NCBI GenBank assembly: GCA_024691305.1
Contig: JAILNS010000005.1
Span: forward strand, 124,001-188,000
Direction: 5' to 3'
From: Lachnospiraceae bacterium
GTDB lineage: Bacteria > Bacillota > Clostridia > Lachnospirales > Lachnospiraceae
Length of the DNA stretch: 64,000 nucleotides
Shown here piece after piece: positions 35,349 to 44,718 of this stretch. The notes beneath the pieces are model-generated. The model searched no databases and was not told where the DNA came from. It saw only the letters and a list, made by a program, of their open reading frames with translations. The position numbers and the translations under genes are program-made. The stretch's first letter is position 1. Each line of letters opens with the position of its first letter.

Positions 35349-37529
35349 GGGTTCCAAAGAAGGTTTTCCGTATTCTTCCCCGAATGCGGACGTTGAGTTT
35401 GCATTTTTGACCGCTTCTTCTACCGATTCATCCTCATATCTTAATATGACACCGGATTTGGGACCAAGCTTTAACTTAAGTTTCCCGGCTTCAACAGGGA
35501 ATTTCTCACGCTCAGTGCTAAATCCCTCCTTGTCGGTTTTTATCAAAAGCTCCATCCGGCATTCCTTGGGCACTCCAAGATACCAGACCTTAATTTCTCT
35601 CACGATCTCATAATCCGCATTATTGATAACGATAAGGCTGTGACCGCCCTTTTCCTGAAATCTTCCGAATGCGAGCAGATTGTAATCCTTATCCACGAAT
35701 TTCATGGAACCGGTCTTAAACTCCGGATACCATTTATGTATTGATATCAGTCTTTTATGATATTCTATGAGATCGGTATCCTCATGTCCCCAGGGATAAG
35801 TCCGCCTGTTATCCGGATCTGTAAATCCGCACAGCCCCGCTTCATCTCCATAATAGATCGTAGGTGCACCGGGCCATGTCATCTGAACCATGACCGCTTC
35901 TCTCATTACCGCTTTATCAATTCCTTCGTTTGCCGCCTCAGGACCCAGATTATTGGTTCTTCCGACCTTATGATTGGTCCTTGTCAAAAACCTGGAATGA
36001 TCATGGTTTGAGAGCTCGTTCATTGCGACAAGAAGCGACGGTTCACTGAAACATGCCATGTTATGGTACATGGATCCCCAGAACGCATCGGCATCTCCTA
36101 TATAATCCGGTCTGAAATCATCGCTGTGCTTTTGCATTCCGGTCAAAAACCAGGTAAGAGGCTCCATGAATGCATCATAATTCATTACGGAATCCCACTC
36201 TCTTCCCTGAAGCCAGGCTTCAGGGGATCCATAATGCTCGGCAAGTATTATGGCATTGGGATTTGCCCTTTTTACAGCTCTTCTGAAATCCCGCCAGAAT
36301 TTATGGTTAAATTCCGGAGAATGACCCAGATCGGCCGCAACATCAAGTCTCCATCCGTCGGCATTATATGGCGGAGAAACCCACTTTGCCGCAATGCTTA
36401 AAACATAATCATAGAGTTCCCTGGAACCTTCGTAGTTAAGTTTAGGAAGCGTATCGTGCCCCCACCAGCCATCGTATTTTCCGTTGTAAGGCCATTTCCC
36501 TCCGGCCTGAAAACTGAAGTAATCATGATAAGGGCTGTCTTCGCTTATATGTGCTCCGGGCTCATATCCCGGTGCCTTTTCGTATATTTTTTCGCGGTCC
36601 ATCCATTTATTAAAAGACCCGCAGTGATTGAACACTCCGTCAAGGATAACCTTGATGCCCCGTTTATGAGCTTCTTCCACGACCTCCGCAAAAAGAGCAT
36701 TGGAAGCTTCAAGATTTGCCTTATTGGTCACCCTGTCTATGTACCTTGAAGCATTGGCGTTTTCGCAGTCGCCCTCCGAAAGCAGTTCCCCCGAATCATG
36801 GACTATCCTTCCAAAATGCGGATCTATATAGTCATAGTCCTGAATATCATACTTATGATTTGAGGGAGAAACAAAAAGAGGATTAAAATAGATCACTTCG
36901 ATGCCAAGATCCTCAAGATAATCCAGTTTCTCCATGACCCCTTTAAGATCTCCGCCATAAAATTCCCTGACTCCCATGGAATCGGGATATTTATACCAGT
37001 CGTCGACCTTTTTTACATGATCGCCGATATAACTGTACTCATCCGATAAGACATCGTTGGACTTATCACCGTTAAAGAAACGATCGACATATATCTGGTA
37101 CATTACGGCACCTTTAGCCCACGAAGGAGTCCTGAATCCCGGTATCAGTTTGAAGTGATACTGAGGATCTATATTCCTGGAAAGTCCGCGGATATCATAA
37201 TAGCATATGATCTTACCGCTGTGGATCTCGAAATAATATGTGATCTTCTCGTTTTCTAACTGGATCTCTTCGACGTAATAGTCAAAATCATCGGTCTGGG
37301 ACTCACGGTACATAAGATACCGTTCTTCACCGACTATAAGAAAAACATTATCGACATTGTTGTGAGCTGTTCTGAATCTGATCGCAACCTGACCGTAAGG
37401 ACTGGGCTCTGCAGGAATAACATAATCGGAAGTGGCGTCTGAGAACAGTGCTCCCTTTTTTAGTACAGGACGCATTCCCGCTATATATGCCTGGTTTGCC
37501 GCTGCTTTATTTAAGAAATTATAATCCAT
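35319..37529 (-). CDS. GH13 alpha-glucan hydrolase (neopullulanase/cyclomaltodextrinase-like)
   Basis: The 736-residue protein has an N-terminal beta domain (~1-130, CBM34-like), then the TIM barrel with YGGDLKGVMEKLDYL, YFNPLF, LDGVFNH (~297-302), the nucleophile Asp396 in GWRLDVA, the acid Glu431 in ILAEHYG and Asp510 in NHDHSRF. The C-terminal beta domain follows ~650. There is no signal peptide, so it acts inside the cell on maltodextrins or related glucans taken up. A promoter and terminator region of 239 bases lies upstream. Confidence 0.93.
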   Translation of the reverse strand: MDYNFLNKAAANQAYIAGMRPVLKKGALFSDATSDYVIPAEPSPYGQVAIRFRTAHNNVDNVFLIVGEERYLMYRESQTDDFDYYVEEIQLENEKITYYFEIHSGKIICYYDIRGLSRNIDPQYHFKLIPGFRTPSWAKGAVMYQIYVDRFFNGDKSNDVLSDEYSYIGDHVKKVDDWYKYPDSMGVREFYGGDLKGVMEKLDYLEDLGIEVIYFNPLFVSPSNHKYDIQDYDYIDPHFGRIVHDSGELLSEGDCENANASRYIDRVTNKANLEASNALFAEVVEEAHKRGIKVILDGVFNHCGSFNKWMDREKIYEKAPGYEPGAHISEDSPYHDYFSFQAGGKWPYNGKYDGWWGHDTLPKLNYEGSRELYDYVLSIAAKWVSPPYNADGWRLDVAADLGHSPEFNHKFWRDFRRAVKRANPNAIILAEHYGSPEAWLQGREWDSVMNYDAFMEPLTWFLTGMQKHSDDFRPDYIGDADAFWGSMYHNMACFSEPSLLVAMNELSNHDHSRFLTRTNHKVGRTNNLGPEAANEGIDKAVMREAVMVQMTWPGAPTIYYGDEAGLCGFTDPDNRRTYPWGHEDTDLIEYHKRLISIHKWYPEFKTGSMKFVDKDYNLLAFGRFQEKGGHSLIVINNADYEIVREIKVWYLGVPKECRMELLIKTDKEGFSTEREKFPVEAGKLKLKLGPKSGVILRYEDESVEEAVKNANSTSAFGEEYGKPSLEPSSWFNFGDS

Positions 37530-37768
37530 ACAAAATCTGCCTTAAGAAAGAGCTCTCATATCTATATCTAGTGTTCAGTGTTTATTTTATCGCAAACAGG
37601 TAAAAAGGACAACTACAAGTAGCTGTCCTTTTTAGAGAAGGTATTTCTTTCTTATGGGGTATAGCAAAAACTAAATGTATTGGGGGGTTACGCTTATTAT
37701 AATACCCCGAGGTATTCCCCGCTACAATGCCAACTTTCGACAAATATAATAATCGAGTTGGTCAGTTT
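37530..37768. other. intergenic region between ftsH and the GH13 gene
   Basis: The 239 bases contain the ftsH terminator (37602-37633), a G-rich stretch and two small inverted repeats (AATACC/GGTATT near 37701, and CAACT/AGTTG at 37731-37760) between the terminator and ftsH. The 70 bases nearest the GH13 ATG should carry its promoter but I could not define boxes. No ORF is supported. Confidence 0.45.
37602..37633 (-). terminator. terminator after ftsH
   Basis: A 10-bp stem (AAAAAGGACA / TGTCCTTTTT) with an inner CTAC/GTAG pairing. T-runs occur on both strands, so it may act in both directions. Confidence 0.85.
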
Positions 37769-39595
37769 TTATGCATTTTTCACAAATAATGCCTCAAACT
37801 CTTCTCTCGTGATCTTTTCCTTCTGGAGTAAGAGTTCCGAAGAAGCATGAAGTACATCCATATTCTCTAATATGATCGCCTTAGCCTTAGCATAACAGTC
37901 ATCAATTATAAATTTGACCTCTTCATCTATCTTGCCCTGCATCTCCTCGGAGTACTTCTTTGCATGAGCCAGGTCACGTCCGATAAATACCTCATCATCA
38001 TCGTCGTCGTAATTTATAACGCCGATATTCTCTGACATACCGTATCTTGTAACCATCCGGCGTGCCATTGCAGTCGCTTTTTTGATATCGCTGGAGGCTC
38101 CTGTAGTAATATCCTTAAATATGATCTCTTCGGCAATACGTCCACCCAGTGAAACCATGATCTCCTGAAGCATCTTGCTCTTGGTCATGAACATCTCATC
38201 TTTTTCAGGTAAAGGCATTGTATAGCCTGCTGCCCCGAGACCCGTAGGGATTATGGATATAGTATATACGGGACCTACATCCGGAAGCAGATGGAAAAGT
38301 ATCGCATGTCCTGTCTCGTGATATGCCGTGATCTTCTTTTCCTTGTCCGAAATGATGCGGCTCTTCTTCTCGGTTCCTATACCGACTTTGATAAAGGAAC
38401 TGGTTATATCTTCCTGAGTAAGATAAGCCCTGTTTTCCTTGGCAGCGAGTATAGCAGCTTCATTCATCAGGTTTTCAAGATCTGCTCCGGTAAAGCCGGC
38501 CGTGGTCTGTGCCACATGCTCCAGATTTACTTCATCGGAAAGCGGCTTATTTCTTGCATGAATCTTAAGGATATCTTCACGACCTGCAACATCGGGATTT
38601 GCCACCGTGATCTTACGGTCAAAGCGCCCCGGTCTTAAGATCGCAGGATCTAATATGTCCACACGGTTCGTCGCAGCAAGGACTATTATTCCCTCATTTA
38701 CTCCGAATCCATCCATTTCTACGAGCAGCTGGTTTAAGGTCTGTTCTCTTTCGTCATGGCCTCCGCCGAGACCTGTACCTCTTCTCCTTGCCACGGCGTC
38801 TATTTCATCTATAAATATGATACAAGGGCAGTTCTTCTTAGCTTCATCAAACATATCTCGGACTCTGGAAGCGCCGACGCCGACAAACATCTCAACAAAA
38901 TCGGAACCTGATATCGAGAAGAACGGAACTCCCGCTTCTCCTGCTATAGCCTTTGCAAGCAGGGTCTTACCGGTACCCGGAGCACCTTCCAGCAAGATTC
39001 CTTTGGGGATCCTTGCTCCCACCTTGGTATATTTTGACGGATTTTTTAAGAAATCAACTATCTCCGTAAGATCTTCTTTTTCTTCTTTAAGGCCTGCAAC
39101 ATCATTGAATGTGATCGGCTTGTCTCCGGTATCAAGCTTTGCACGGCTCTTGCCAAAGTTCATCATCCGTCCGCCGCCTGCTCCGGCACTCTGTCCGGTC
39201 AGTATCACAAAAAAGAATACACATACGATCACAGCTATCAGAACCGGCAGTACACTGGTCAAAAACCAGCTTTCCTGCTCTACCTGTCTTACCTGGGGAT
39301 CGATATCATACTCTTCTCTTAACGTATTCTCAACTTCATTTATGTCAGCGGCATAAACAGTCTTGATATCCCCGGATTTAAGTTCTACCGTAACTTCACC
39401 GGTCGGTGTTTCCCTGTACGGGGTGATCGTTACGGATATTACATTCCCGGCCTCGATATCCTTAAACATCTTCCCCTGAGTATAAGAAATATCCAGATTA
39501 TTACGGTTTCCTATCCATGCCGTCAGTATGAGTAACCCGAGAATTACCGCAAAATATACGATAAAACCGGTGTTTCTTGGTTTTTCCTGTTTCAT
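37769..39595 (-). CDS. ftsH: ATP-dependent zinc metalloprotease FtsH
   Basis: This 608-residue membrane protease has two transmembrane helices (~11-28 and ~113-132) flanking an extracytoplasmic domain, then the AAA domain with Walker A GAPGTGKT (204-211), Walker B FIDEID (261-266) and the second region of homology ([19 protein letters not shown], spread over 308-326). The zinc protease motif HETGH is at 426-430. It degrades misfolded membrane and regulatory proteins as a hexamer. GGAGG precedes the ATG. It lies 24 bases after hpt as in the conserved tilS-hpt-ftsH block. Confidence 0.98.
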   Translation of the reverse strand: MKQEKPRNTGFIVYFAVILGLLILTAWIGNRNNLDISYTQGKMFKDIEAGNVISVTITPYRETPTGEVTVELKSGDIKTVYAADINEVENTLREEYDIDPQVRQVEQESWFLTSVLPVLIAVIVCVFFFVILTGQSAGAGGGRMMNFGKSRAKLDTGDKPITFNDVAGLKEEKEDLTEIVDFLKNPSKYTKVGARIPKGILLEGAPGTGKTLLAKAIAGEAGVPFFSISGSDFVEMFVGVGASRVRDMFDEAKKNCPCIIFIDEIDAVARRRGTGLGGGHDEREQTLNQLLVEMDGFGVNEGIIVLAATNRVDILDPAILRPGRFDRKITVANPDVAGREDILKIHARNKPLSDEVNLEHVAQTTAGFTGADLENLMNEAAILAAKENRAYLTQEDITSSFIKVGIGTEKKSRIISDKEKKITAYHETGHAILFHLLPDVGPVYTISIIPTGLGAAGYTMPLPEKDEMFMTKSKMLQEIMVSLGGRIAEEIIFKDITTGASSDIKKATAMARRMVTRYGMSENIGVINYDDDDDEVFIGRDLAHAKKYSEEMQGKIDEEVKFIIDDCYAKAKAIILENMDVLHASSELLLQKEKITREEFEALFVKNA

Positions 39596-39619
39596 CGGTT
39601 TCCTCCGCCCAAAAGCGTT

Positions 39620-40144
39620 TTAATCAAATCTTACTACTCCTATATACGGAAGATTACGATATCTCTGATCATAATCAAGACCGTATCCCACTACAAATTC
39701 ATCGGGAATCTGAAATCCCGTATAATCAACATTGACTTCTACAACTCTTCTTTCCGGTTTATCCAAAAGAGTACAAAGCTTCACACTGGCAGGTCCGCGA
39801 TCTCTTAACATATCAAGCAGATAACTTAAAGTACGTCCGGAATCCACGATGTCTTCAACGACCAGAACATCCTTGCCCTCGAGAGGCTCATCAAGGTCTT
39901 TCACGATGCGGACAACTCCGCTTGACTTGGTACTTCCGCCATAACTGGATACACTCATGAAATCCAGAGACACCGGCACGGTTATCCTTTTTGCAAGTTC
40001 GGTCATAAAGAAACTTCCACCCTTTAAGACACATATAAGATGTACCGTTTTGCCCTGATAATCACGGCTTATCTGTTCTCCGATCTCACGGATACGGTTA
40101 TCAACTTCTTCCTCTGTGAGCATGATCTCAACTCGTTCTGCCAT
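39620..40144 (-). CDS. hpt: hypoxanthine(-guanine) phosphoribosyltransferase
   Basis: This 174-residue enzyme has the PRPP-binding motif VLVVEDIVDSGRT and the type I PRT fold. It salvages hypoxanthine and guanine to IMP and GMP. A GGAGG ribosome site overlaps the end of tilS, which it overlaps by 17 bases. The tilS-hpt-ftsH order is conserved in Firmicutes. Confidence 0.96.
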   Translation of the reverse strand: MAERVEIMLTEEEVDNRIREIGEQISRDYQGKTVHLICVLKGGSFFMTELAKRITVPVSLDFMSVSSYGGSTKSSGVVRIVKDLDEPLEGKDVLVVEDIVDSGRTLSYLLDMLRDRGPASVKLCTLLDKPERRVVEVNVDYTGFQIPDEFVVGYGLDYDQRYRNLPYIGVVRFD

Positions 40145-41582
40145 TATCTACCTCCAGTTTGAGCTCCAATATCAACTTTGTTGACTCATCTATACGATAT
40201 GCATATGAATCTCTGTATCCGATCAGCCATATAACATTGTTTCCATCTGCAATAAGAGGGATCTCACCTCTTATACGATTTGGGATCTTGACCTCTATCA
40301 TATACCTGGACAATGCTTTTTTATGTCCTGCCGGATCGATAATTATTTGATCCTCCGTTTCCCTGAAACGCAGAGTAAATAACTTATTTATTTTATCATA
40401 ATCAAATAGTTTCGTATATGAGTTATGTACAAGGACTATATCGTCCATAGATACTTTATCGGCCTTAAAAAGGGATATCTTTAACCTGCTTCCGCTGCCT
40501 GTATCTATACTTACAGGCGGCCCGTCTGCCTTTAGATCCCTTATATCTATCTCTACGCACAGTTCCTCTCCCTGCACTGCTTCAGGAACCTGCCCTGCTT
40601 TTTCATTCGGCCCGCTTCCCGGAACTATTCGCAAAAGATCATATTCCTTATACACTCTGATCCCGTAGGGTAGATCGGCTCTAGCTCCGTTCTCTTTAAA
40701 TACAAGGCGGTCAGCACTTTCCAGATGCTCTCTGCTTATGTCTTTTAAGTGCGGTGACATCTTAAATATGATACGCCTTAATATTCCCATGCGCAGAACT
40801 TTACTAAGTGATACATACTCATCGCATTTTACCGTATATATCCCGGAATCCTCATCAGCTTTGACTATACGTTCATATACATCTACGGTCTGATCGTCTA
40901 TATACTCATAAATCTCATATATATCGTCCGCAAGACTGTTCATATGACGAACACTGCCTTCATTTACCGAAAGTGCTTCGGGGATTATATGATGCCGTAT
41001 ACGGTTTCTTGCATAATCGTCTTCCAGATTAGTACGGTCGGTGACGTAAACTATGTTATTTTCCTTAAGATAGCCTTCTATCTCATCTCTTCCAAGACAC
41101 ATAATGGGGCGGATAAACATATCTCTTACCGGACGTATTCCGGTCAGTCCCAAAATCCCGCTTCCTCTGAACATATTAAAAAGCATGGTCTCCGCCCGGT
41201 CCTGCTCGTTATGTGCAAGCGCAATATGATCATAGCCTTCTGCAGAAGCTGTCTCACATATCAGTTCATACCTTCTTATCCTTGCAGCCTCTTCGGATTT
41301 TCCGCACGTTCCGGACTCTATCTTTCTTATATATACAGGCAAACCGTTACTTTTACTAAAATTGTATACATATTCGGCCTCAGCCGCCGCTTCGGTTCTG
41401 AATCCATGATCCACGCTTATCACCCCAAGCTTATTCCCATGATCTTTTGCATACCTTATAAGAAGGCATAGCATACACATAGAGTCGGCTCCGCCGCTTA
41501 CGGCCGCCAGAATACTCTCGCCTTCTTTAAGCATCTTATGCCCGGTTATGTAATTTACCATAAGGGAATATATATCAGACAT
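40128..41582 (-). CDS. tilS: tRNA(Ile)-lysidine synthase
   Basis: This 484-residue protein has the PP-loop SGGADSMCML (29-38) of the N-type ATP pyrophosphatase family, LAHNEQDRAETMLFNMFRG, and the TilS C-terminal domain with HKKALSRYMIEVKIPNRIR spread out near 410-430. It converts the C34 of tRNA-Ile2 to lysidine, so that AUA is read as Ile. The first ATG (41582) lacks a strong ribosome site; an internal Met at 41561 is an alternative. Confidence 0.95.
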   Translation of the reverse strand: MSDIYSLMVNYITGHKMLKEGESILAAVSGGADSMCMLCLLIRYAKDHGNKLGVISVDHGFRTEAAAEAEYVYNFSKSNGLPVYIRKIESGTCGKSEEAARIRRYELICETASAEGYDHIALAHNEQDRAETMLFNMFRGSGILGLTGIRPVRDMFIRPIMCLGRDEIEGYLKENNIVYVTDRTNLEDDYARNRIRHHIIPEALSVNEGSVRHMNSLADDIYEIYEYIDDQTVDVYERIVKADEDSGIYTVKCDEYVSLSKVLRMGILRRIIFKMSPHLKDISREHLESADRLVFKENGARADLPYGIRVYKEYDLLRIVPGSGPNEKAGQVPEAVQGEELCVEIDIRDLKADGPPVSIDTGSGSRLKISLFKADKVSMDDIVLVHNSYTKLFDYDKINKLFTLRFRETEDQIIIDPAGHKKALSRYMIEVKIPNRIRGEIPLIADGNNVIWLIGYRDSYAYRIDESTKLILELKLEVDNGRTS

Positions 41583-41604
41583 AGGGTAATTGTATCACAG
41601 AATC

Positions 41605-41642
41605 CATAAAAACAATAAACCGAAGCGAATGCTCCGGTTTAA
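41605..41642 (-). terminator. terminator after divIC
   Basis: A 10-bp stem with one mismatch (AAACCGGAGC / GCTTCGGTTT), 4-base loop, then ATTGTTTTTATGG on the minus strand. It would separate the HU-rqcP-divIC genes from tilS-hpt-ftsH. Confidence 0.75.
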
Positions 41643-41947
41643 TTTTCCTGTTTAAATATTATCTCACCTTCATATACAAGTCCGAGTTTGCTTTTGGCGA
41701 TATCCTCGATGTATTTCATGGTCTTGGTATATTTCTCGTACTCGACCAGTTCCTCGGCCCGTTTCTCTTCTTCCTCGATCTGAGCCGTAAGCTGCGCCTC
41801 TCTAGCTTCGTATTCCGTAACCTTTTTGCTCAGGTCAGCACACTTAACCGCTACGACTATGGTTATCATAAGTACGACGGCAGTTATCAGCATCATTGAA
41901 AATCTGTTATTGGGTTTTCTGCGGTGTGCAGCCTGGCGAGTCGCCAT
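41639..41947 (-). CDS. divIC: DivIC/FtsB-like septum formation protein
   Basis: The ATG at 41947 is used because GGGGGAGG lies about 10 bases upstream; the earlier frame start at 41986 adds a Cys-rich leader that is not family-like. The 102-residue protein has a short basic N-terminus, one transmembrane helix (~17-36), a coiled coil (~40-70, heptads with Glu/Lys) and the conserved YIEDIAKSKLGLVYEGEIIF. It joins the FtsL-FtsB/DivIC-DivIB complex of the divisome. It follows rqcP as in Bacillus. Confidence 0.88.
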   Translation of the reverse strand: MATRQAAHRRKPNNRFSMMLITAVVLMITIVVAVKCADLSKKVTEYEAREAQLTAQIEEEEKRAEELVEYEKYTKTMKYIEDIAKSKLGLVYEGEIIFKQEN

Positions 41948-42031
41948 TTGGAAAAATCCTCCCCCACAATGTTTACATAAAAACATTTTATTATGTAACT
42001 ATGTAAACCGTCAAGAGAAATGTACTTTTTT

Positions 42032-42271
42032 TTATACATATTTGTAAAGATCGGCTGCTTCTTCCTTTTTTACCGTTTCAGATATGTTTAAAACCTCGAC
42101 TTTAACGTCTCTGTTTCCGAACTGGATCGTAATTATGTCTCCCACCTTAACATTCGCGGAGGCTTTGGCCGGTTTGTCGTTTATAAATACACGACCTGCA
42201 TCACAGGCCTCATTTGCCACGGTCCTGCGCTTGATCAGTCTGGATACCTTAAGATATTTGTCTAATCTCAT
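42032..42271 (-). CDS. rqcP: S4-domain ribosome-quality-control protein RqcP (YabO-like)
   Basis: This 79-residue protein is nearly all S4 RNA-binding domain: MRLDKYLKVSRLIKRRTVA, ACDAGRVFIND and VKVGDIITIQFGN. In Bacillus subtilis RqcP helps RqcH add Ala tails on stalled 50S-peptidyl-tRNA. A GGAG ribosome site precedes the ATG. The gene is downstream of hup by 83 bases and upstream of divIC by 84 bases. Confidence 0.9.
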   Translation of the reverse strand: MRLDKYLKVSRLIKRRTVANEACDAGRVFINDKPAKASANVKVGDIITIQFGNRDVKVEVLNISETVKKEEAADLYKYV

Positions 42272-42301
42272 CTTTCACTCCATGCTCTGCCGATAAACAG
42301 A

Positions 42302-42334
42302 GAAACAAAAAGAGCCCGTGCAAGCACGGGCTCC
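42302..42334 (-). terminator. terminator after hup
   Basis: A 10-bp stem (GAGCCCGTGC / GCACGGGCTC) with a tiny loop and TTTTTG following on the minus strand. Confidence 0.9.
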
Positions 42335-42354
42335 ACTGAACAAAATTAAAATGA

Positions 42355-42630
42355 TCAGCCGTTAACAAGATCCTTAAGAGCCTTACCAGCTTTGAACTTA
42401 GGTGCCTTAGAAGCTTTGATCTTCATTGTAGCGCCAGTCTGAGGATTTCTACCCTCTCTAGCTGCTCTCTTAGTAACTTCAAATGTACCGAAACCAACAA
42501 GCTGAACCTTGTCGCCCTTCTTAAGTGCTTTGCTAACTACGTCAGTAAAAGCCTTAACTGCTGCTTCTGAATCTTTCTTGGAAAGACCTGCCTGCTTAGC
42601 GATTGCATCAACTAATTCTGTTTTGTTCAT
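42355..42630 (-). CDS. hup: HU-family DNA-binding protein
   Basis: This 91-residue protein is a standard [43 protein letters not shown] (split over 47-67) and the C-terminal [11 protein letters not shown]. It is a nucleoid-associated protein that bends DNA. It has a strong promoter and AGGAGG ribosome site. Confidence 0.97.
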   Translation of the reverse strand: MNKTELVDAIAKQAGLSKKDSEAAVKAFTDVVSKALKKGDKVQLVGFGTFEVTKRAAREGRNPQTGATMKIKASKAPKFKAGKALKDLVNG

Positions 42631-42695
42631 TATGAACTCCTCCTACATCTAAATTTAACGTTCTGGCAAATGACCTTAATCAAATGCCTATATTA

Positions 42696-42724
42696 TATAT
42701 AATATTTTGAACCGCCATTGTCAA
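42696..42724 (-). promoter_or_regulatory. strong promoter of hup
   Basis: A perfect TTGACA and a TATATA box are separated by 17 bases on the minus strand, with a further TAAT following. The leader to the ATG is ~60 bases. Confidence 0.75.
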
Positions 42725-42726
42725 GG

Positions 42727-42765
42727 AAAAAAACGTCAAAAATGCCGTAAAATCAACGTTTTTCG
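42727..42765 (-). terminator. probable terminator after the PEGA lipoprotein gene
   Basis: AAAAACGT and ACGTTTTT pair around an inner loop that could fold further, with a T-run on the minus strand. It sits right before the hup minus 35 box. Confidence 0.6.
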
Positions 42766-42792
42766 GAGTTATGTCTACCATTTTTTATGGTT

Positions 42793-44682
42793 TTACGTCT
42801 CATCATCATCAGGTACGTTTCCGGAAGTCGATGAATCGGTTGAACTCCCCGTTGTTGTACCTGTCGTGCTGCTGTCTGTTGTTGTACTCGTCGATCCGCT
42901 GTCCGTGCCTGTACTTGTTCCCGAACTTGTCGATGTTGAATCCGACGTTGTCTCTGACGAAGCAGAGTCCGAAGTACTGCTCGTCGTGCTGCTGTCGGTT
43001 GTTGTACTTGTCGTACTGCTGTCCGTGCCTGTACTCGTTCCTGAACTTGTCGATGTCGTATCAGTCGTAGTGCTTGATGTGCCCGAACTCGAAGATGAAG
43101 TACTTGAAGTCGAGGTCGTAGTGCTTGATGTATCGGAACTTGAAGATGATGTACTTTCCTTCTCAAGCGCAGAGAAAGAAATACTCATATCCTCTCCGTC
43201 ATCATACAGATATATGGTATAACTCCTGGTCACATAACCTGATTTTTTGAGTATTATCGTATGGGATCCGGCCTGCTTCTTAAAGCTCATCGGAGTAAGA
43301 CCTGCATATACACCGTCTACATATACCTCTACCTCTTCGGGGTAGTAGATATAAACACGGTTATACTTACTTGTAACAACTGTGCTCTTATTTGAGCTGG
43401 ATGAGTTCGAACTGGACGAATTGGAGCTCGACGAGTTGGCGCTTGCCTTATTTCCGCTTACAGAACTGTTGGACGAACTGCTGTTACCCGACCCTGTAAG
43501 ATTATATGAAAGGGACGAATTGCCGCTTGTATAGCTGACGGTTTCATCAAGATTTATCGTTATTTCAGCAAGTTCCGTACCGACATTTACATATCGCCTT
43601 AAAGTATCATATCCCGAAGCGGATACTTCTATCTCATGAACGCCGTACTGCGCCTTAACTATGCCGGTTGTGTCCTTGATCTCTCCGTCCATTGAGAGAA
43701 CCGCGGTATCCGGAGTTATATGGAAGATAATACTTCCTATCGTTTCAATAGGTGCCGTCACACCGCTGCAGTCAAGCACAACTTCCTGATTACGCTCTAC
43801 ATTTATTTCCTGGGTAACGCTGCTGTTATCGTTATACATCCGCACGGAGTAATTTCCTTCAGGTACGGTAAGGAGCATTCCAGGTTCGGATATCTTGGTT
43901 ATAAGAGTCTCACCTACTTCAACCCATCCGCCTATGAGTGCCTCGTCCTGAGTAAGCCGTACATACCCGTGCCCGCTGTTTATCTTGATGGAAAAAATAT
44001 CTGAGCCTATACCGGATACGGTTATCGTATCTCCGTCAACTATGTTCATAAGGTCGGTCTGTTTTCCGTCGGAAAAAACCTGTACGCCCTTGGTTAGTGC
44101 GTATGTCCTGTCCCCTATGGTCGCAGTCGAATTAATACCTCCAAGATCATATCTGGTTACTTCTTCATACGTCCATGCGTCAGGTGATACCTGTATATTT
44201 ACCAGCTGTTTATTTGCCTTATAAAAGTTAACATTGACTATGGTACCTTCAGTCATCTGTTCCATGGACATCGTAGTCCCGTACTTATCCGAAGCGTATG
44301 TGGTCCCGTCAAAGTTTAAGGTATATGATTTTGCGGCGATCGTATTATACAAAGTTACGGTATGTGCTTCATGATCCACACTTTTAAGTATGGCAGTATC
44401 AGCAGAATCATAAGTTCCTACAGGGAGATAATTGTACGTGGTATATACGACCGCTTCGGAAGATGAGGAGGCCTGTGCCGGAGTTACCGTCGTATCCCCG
44501 GAAGATATTACGGACTGAAGATCCGTTCCTTCATCCGTGGATATTTCCTCAGCCTGACCGATATTAAATGCTTCGGGAGTACATCCTGTAAGCGCAAACA
44601 TGATAAATGCCGCAAGTGATACGCTCCCTGCCAGCCTTACGGATCCGTTTATTATTTTTCTTACGAATTCTCTTTTCTTCAT
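42793..44682 (-). CDS. PEGA-domain lipoprotein with a long Ser/Thr tail
   Basis: The ATG at 44682 is used; the frame extends to a TTG at 44697. The 629-residue protein has a lipobox (FALTGCTPEA) after a hydrophobic segment. Two PEGA domains are seen: ~300-365 (IIFHITPDTAVLSMDGE and GVHEIEVSASGYD) and ~435-500 (RVYIYYPEEVEVYVDGVYAG and GSHTIILKKSGY), joined by a Ser/Asn linker. The last ~120 residues are almost only Ser, Thr, Asp and Gly in near-tandem units. PEGA domains are beta-rich surface modules often tied to peptidoglycan or signalling. Location should be extracellular. Function unknown. Confidence 0.85.
   Translation of the reverse strand: MKKREFVRKIINGSVRLAGSVSLAAFIMFALTGCTPEAFNIGQAEEISTDEGTDLQSVISSGDTTVTPAQASSSSEAVVYTTYNYLPVGTYDSADTAILKSVDHEAHTVTLYNTIAAKSYTLNFDGTTYASDKYGTTMSMEQMTEGTIVNVNFYKANKQLVNIQVSPDAWTYEEVTRYDLGGINSTATIGDRTYALTKGVQVFSDGKQTDLMNIVDGDTITVSGIGSDIFSIKINSGHGYVRLTQDEALIGGWVEVGETLITKISEPGMLLTVPEGNYSVRMYNDNSSVTQEINVERNQEVVLDCSGVTAPIETIGSIIFHITPDTAVLSMDGEIKDTTGIVKAQYGVHEIEVSASGYDTLRRYVNVGTELAEITINLDETVSYTSGNSSLSYNLTGSGNSSSSNSSVSGNKASANSSSSNSSSSNSSSSNKSTVVTSKYNRVYIYYPEEVEVYVDGVYAGLTPMSFKKQAGSHTIILKKSGYVTRSYTIYLYDDGEDMSISFSALEKESTSSSSSDTSSTTTSTSSTSSSSSGTSSTTTDTTSTSSGTSTGTDSSTTSTTTDSSTTSSTSDSASSETTSDSTSTSSGTSTGTDSGSTSTTTDSSTTGTTTGSSTDSSTSGNVPDDDET
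42840..43170 (-). repeat. degenerate tandem repeats coding a Ser/Thr-rich tail
   Basis: Two copies of a segment containing CTGTCCGTGCCTGTACT lie about 120 bases apart (near 42900 and 43020), with shared flanks reading GTTC, GAACTTGTCGATGT. Many shorter units, TTGTACT(T/C)GTCG, recur. This is a coding repeat that could change length by slippage or recombination. Confidence 0.7.
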
Positions 44683-44718
44683 ATAATAAATAATCAAAAA
44701 ATCTTTATCCCATGAAAC

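Noticed and set aside
37640-37768. Inverted repeats and G-rich stretch after ftsH as a riboswitch
   Set aside because: No known aptamer core was recognised and the position is downstream of ftsH, before its terminator; probably only extended 3' UTR.
42753-43166. Alternative-frame ORF rich in Arg/Gln/Val under the PEGA tail
   Set aside because: It is a frame shadow of the Ser/Thr repeats; the in-frame lipoprotein explains the sequence.
42840-43170. Repeats as a possible CRISPR or minisatellite
   Set aside because: The repeats are degenerate, coding and have no constant-length spacers; they encode a low-complexity tail.
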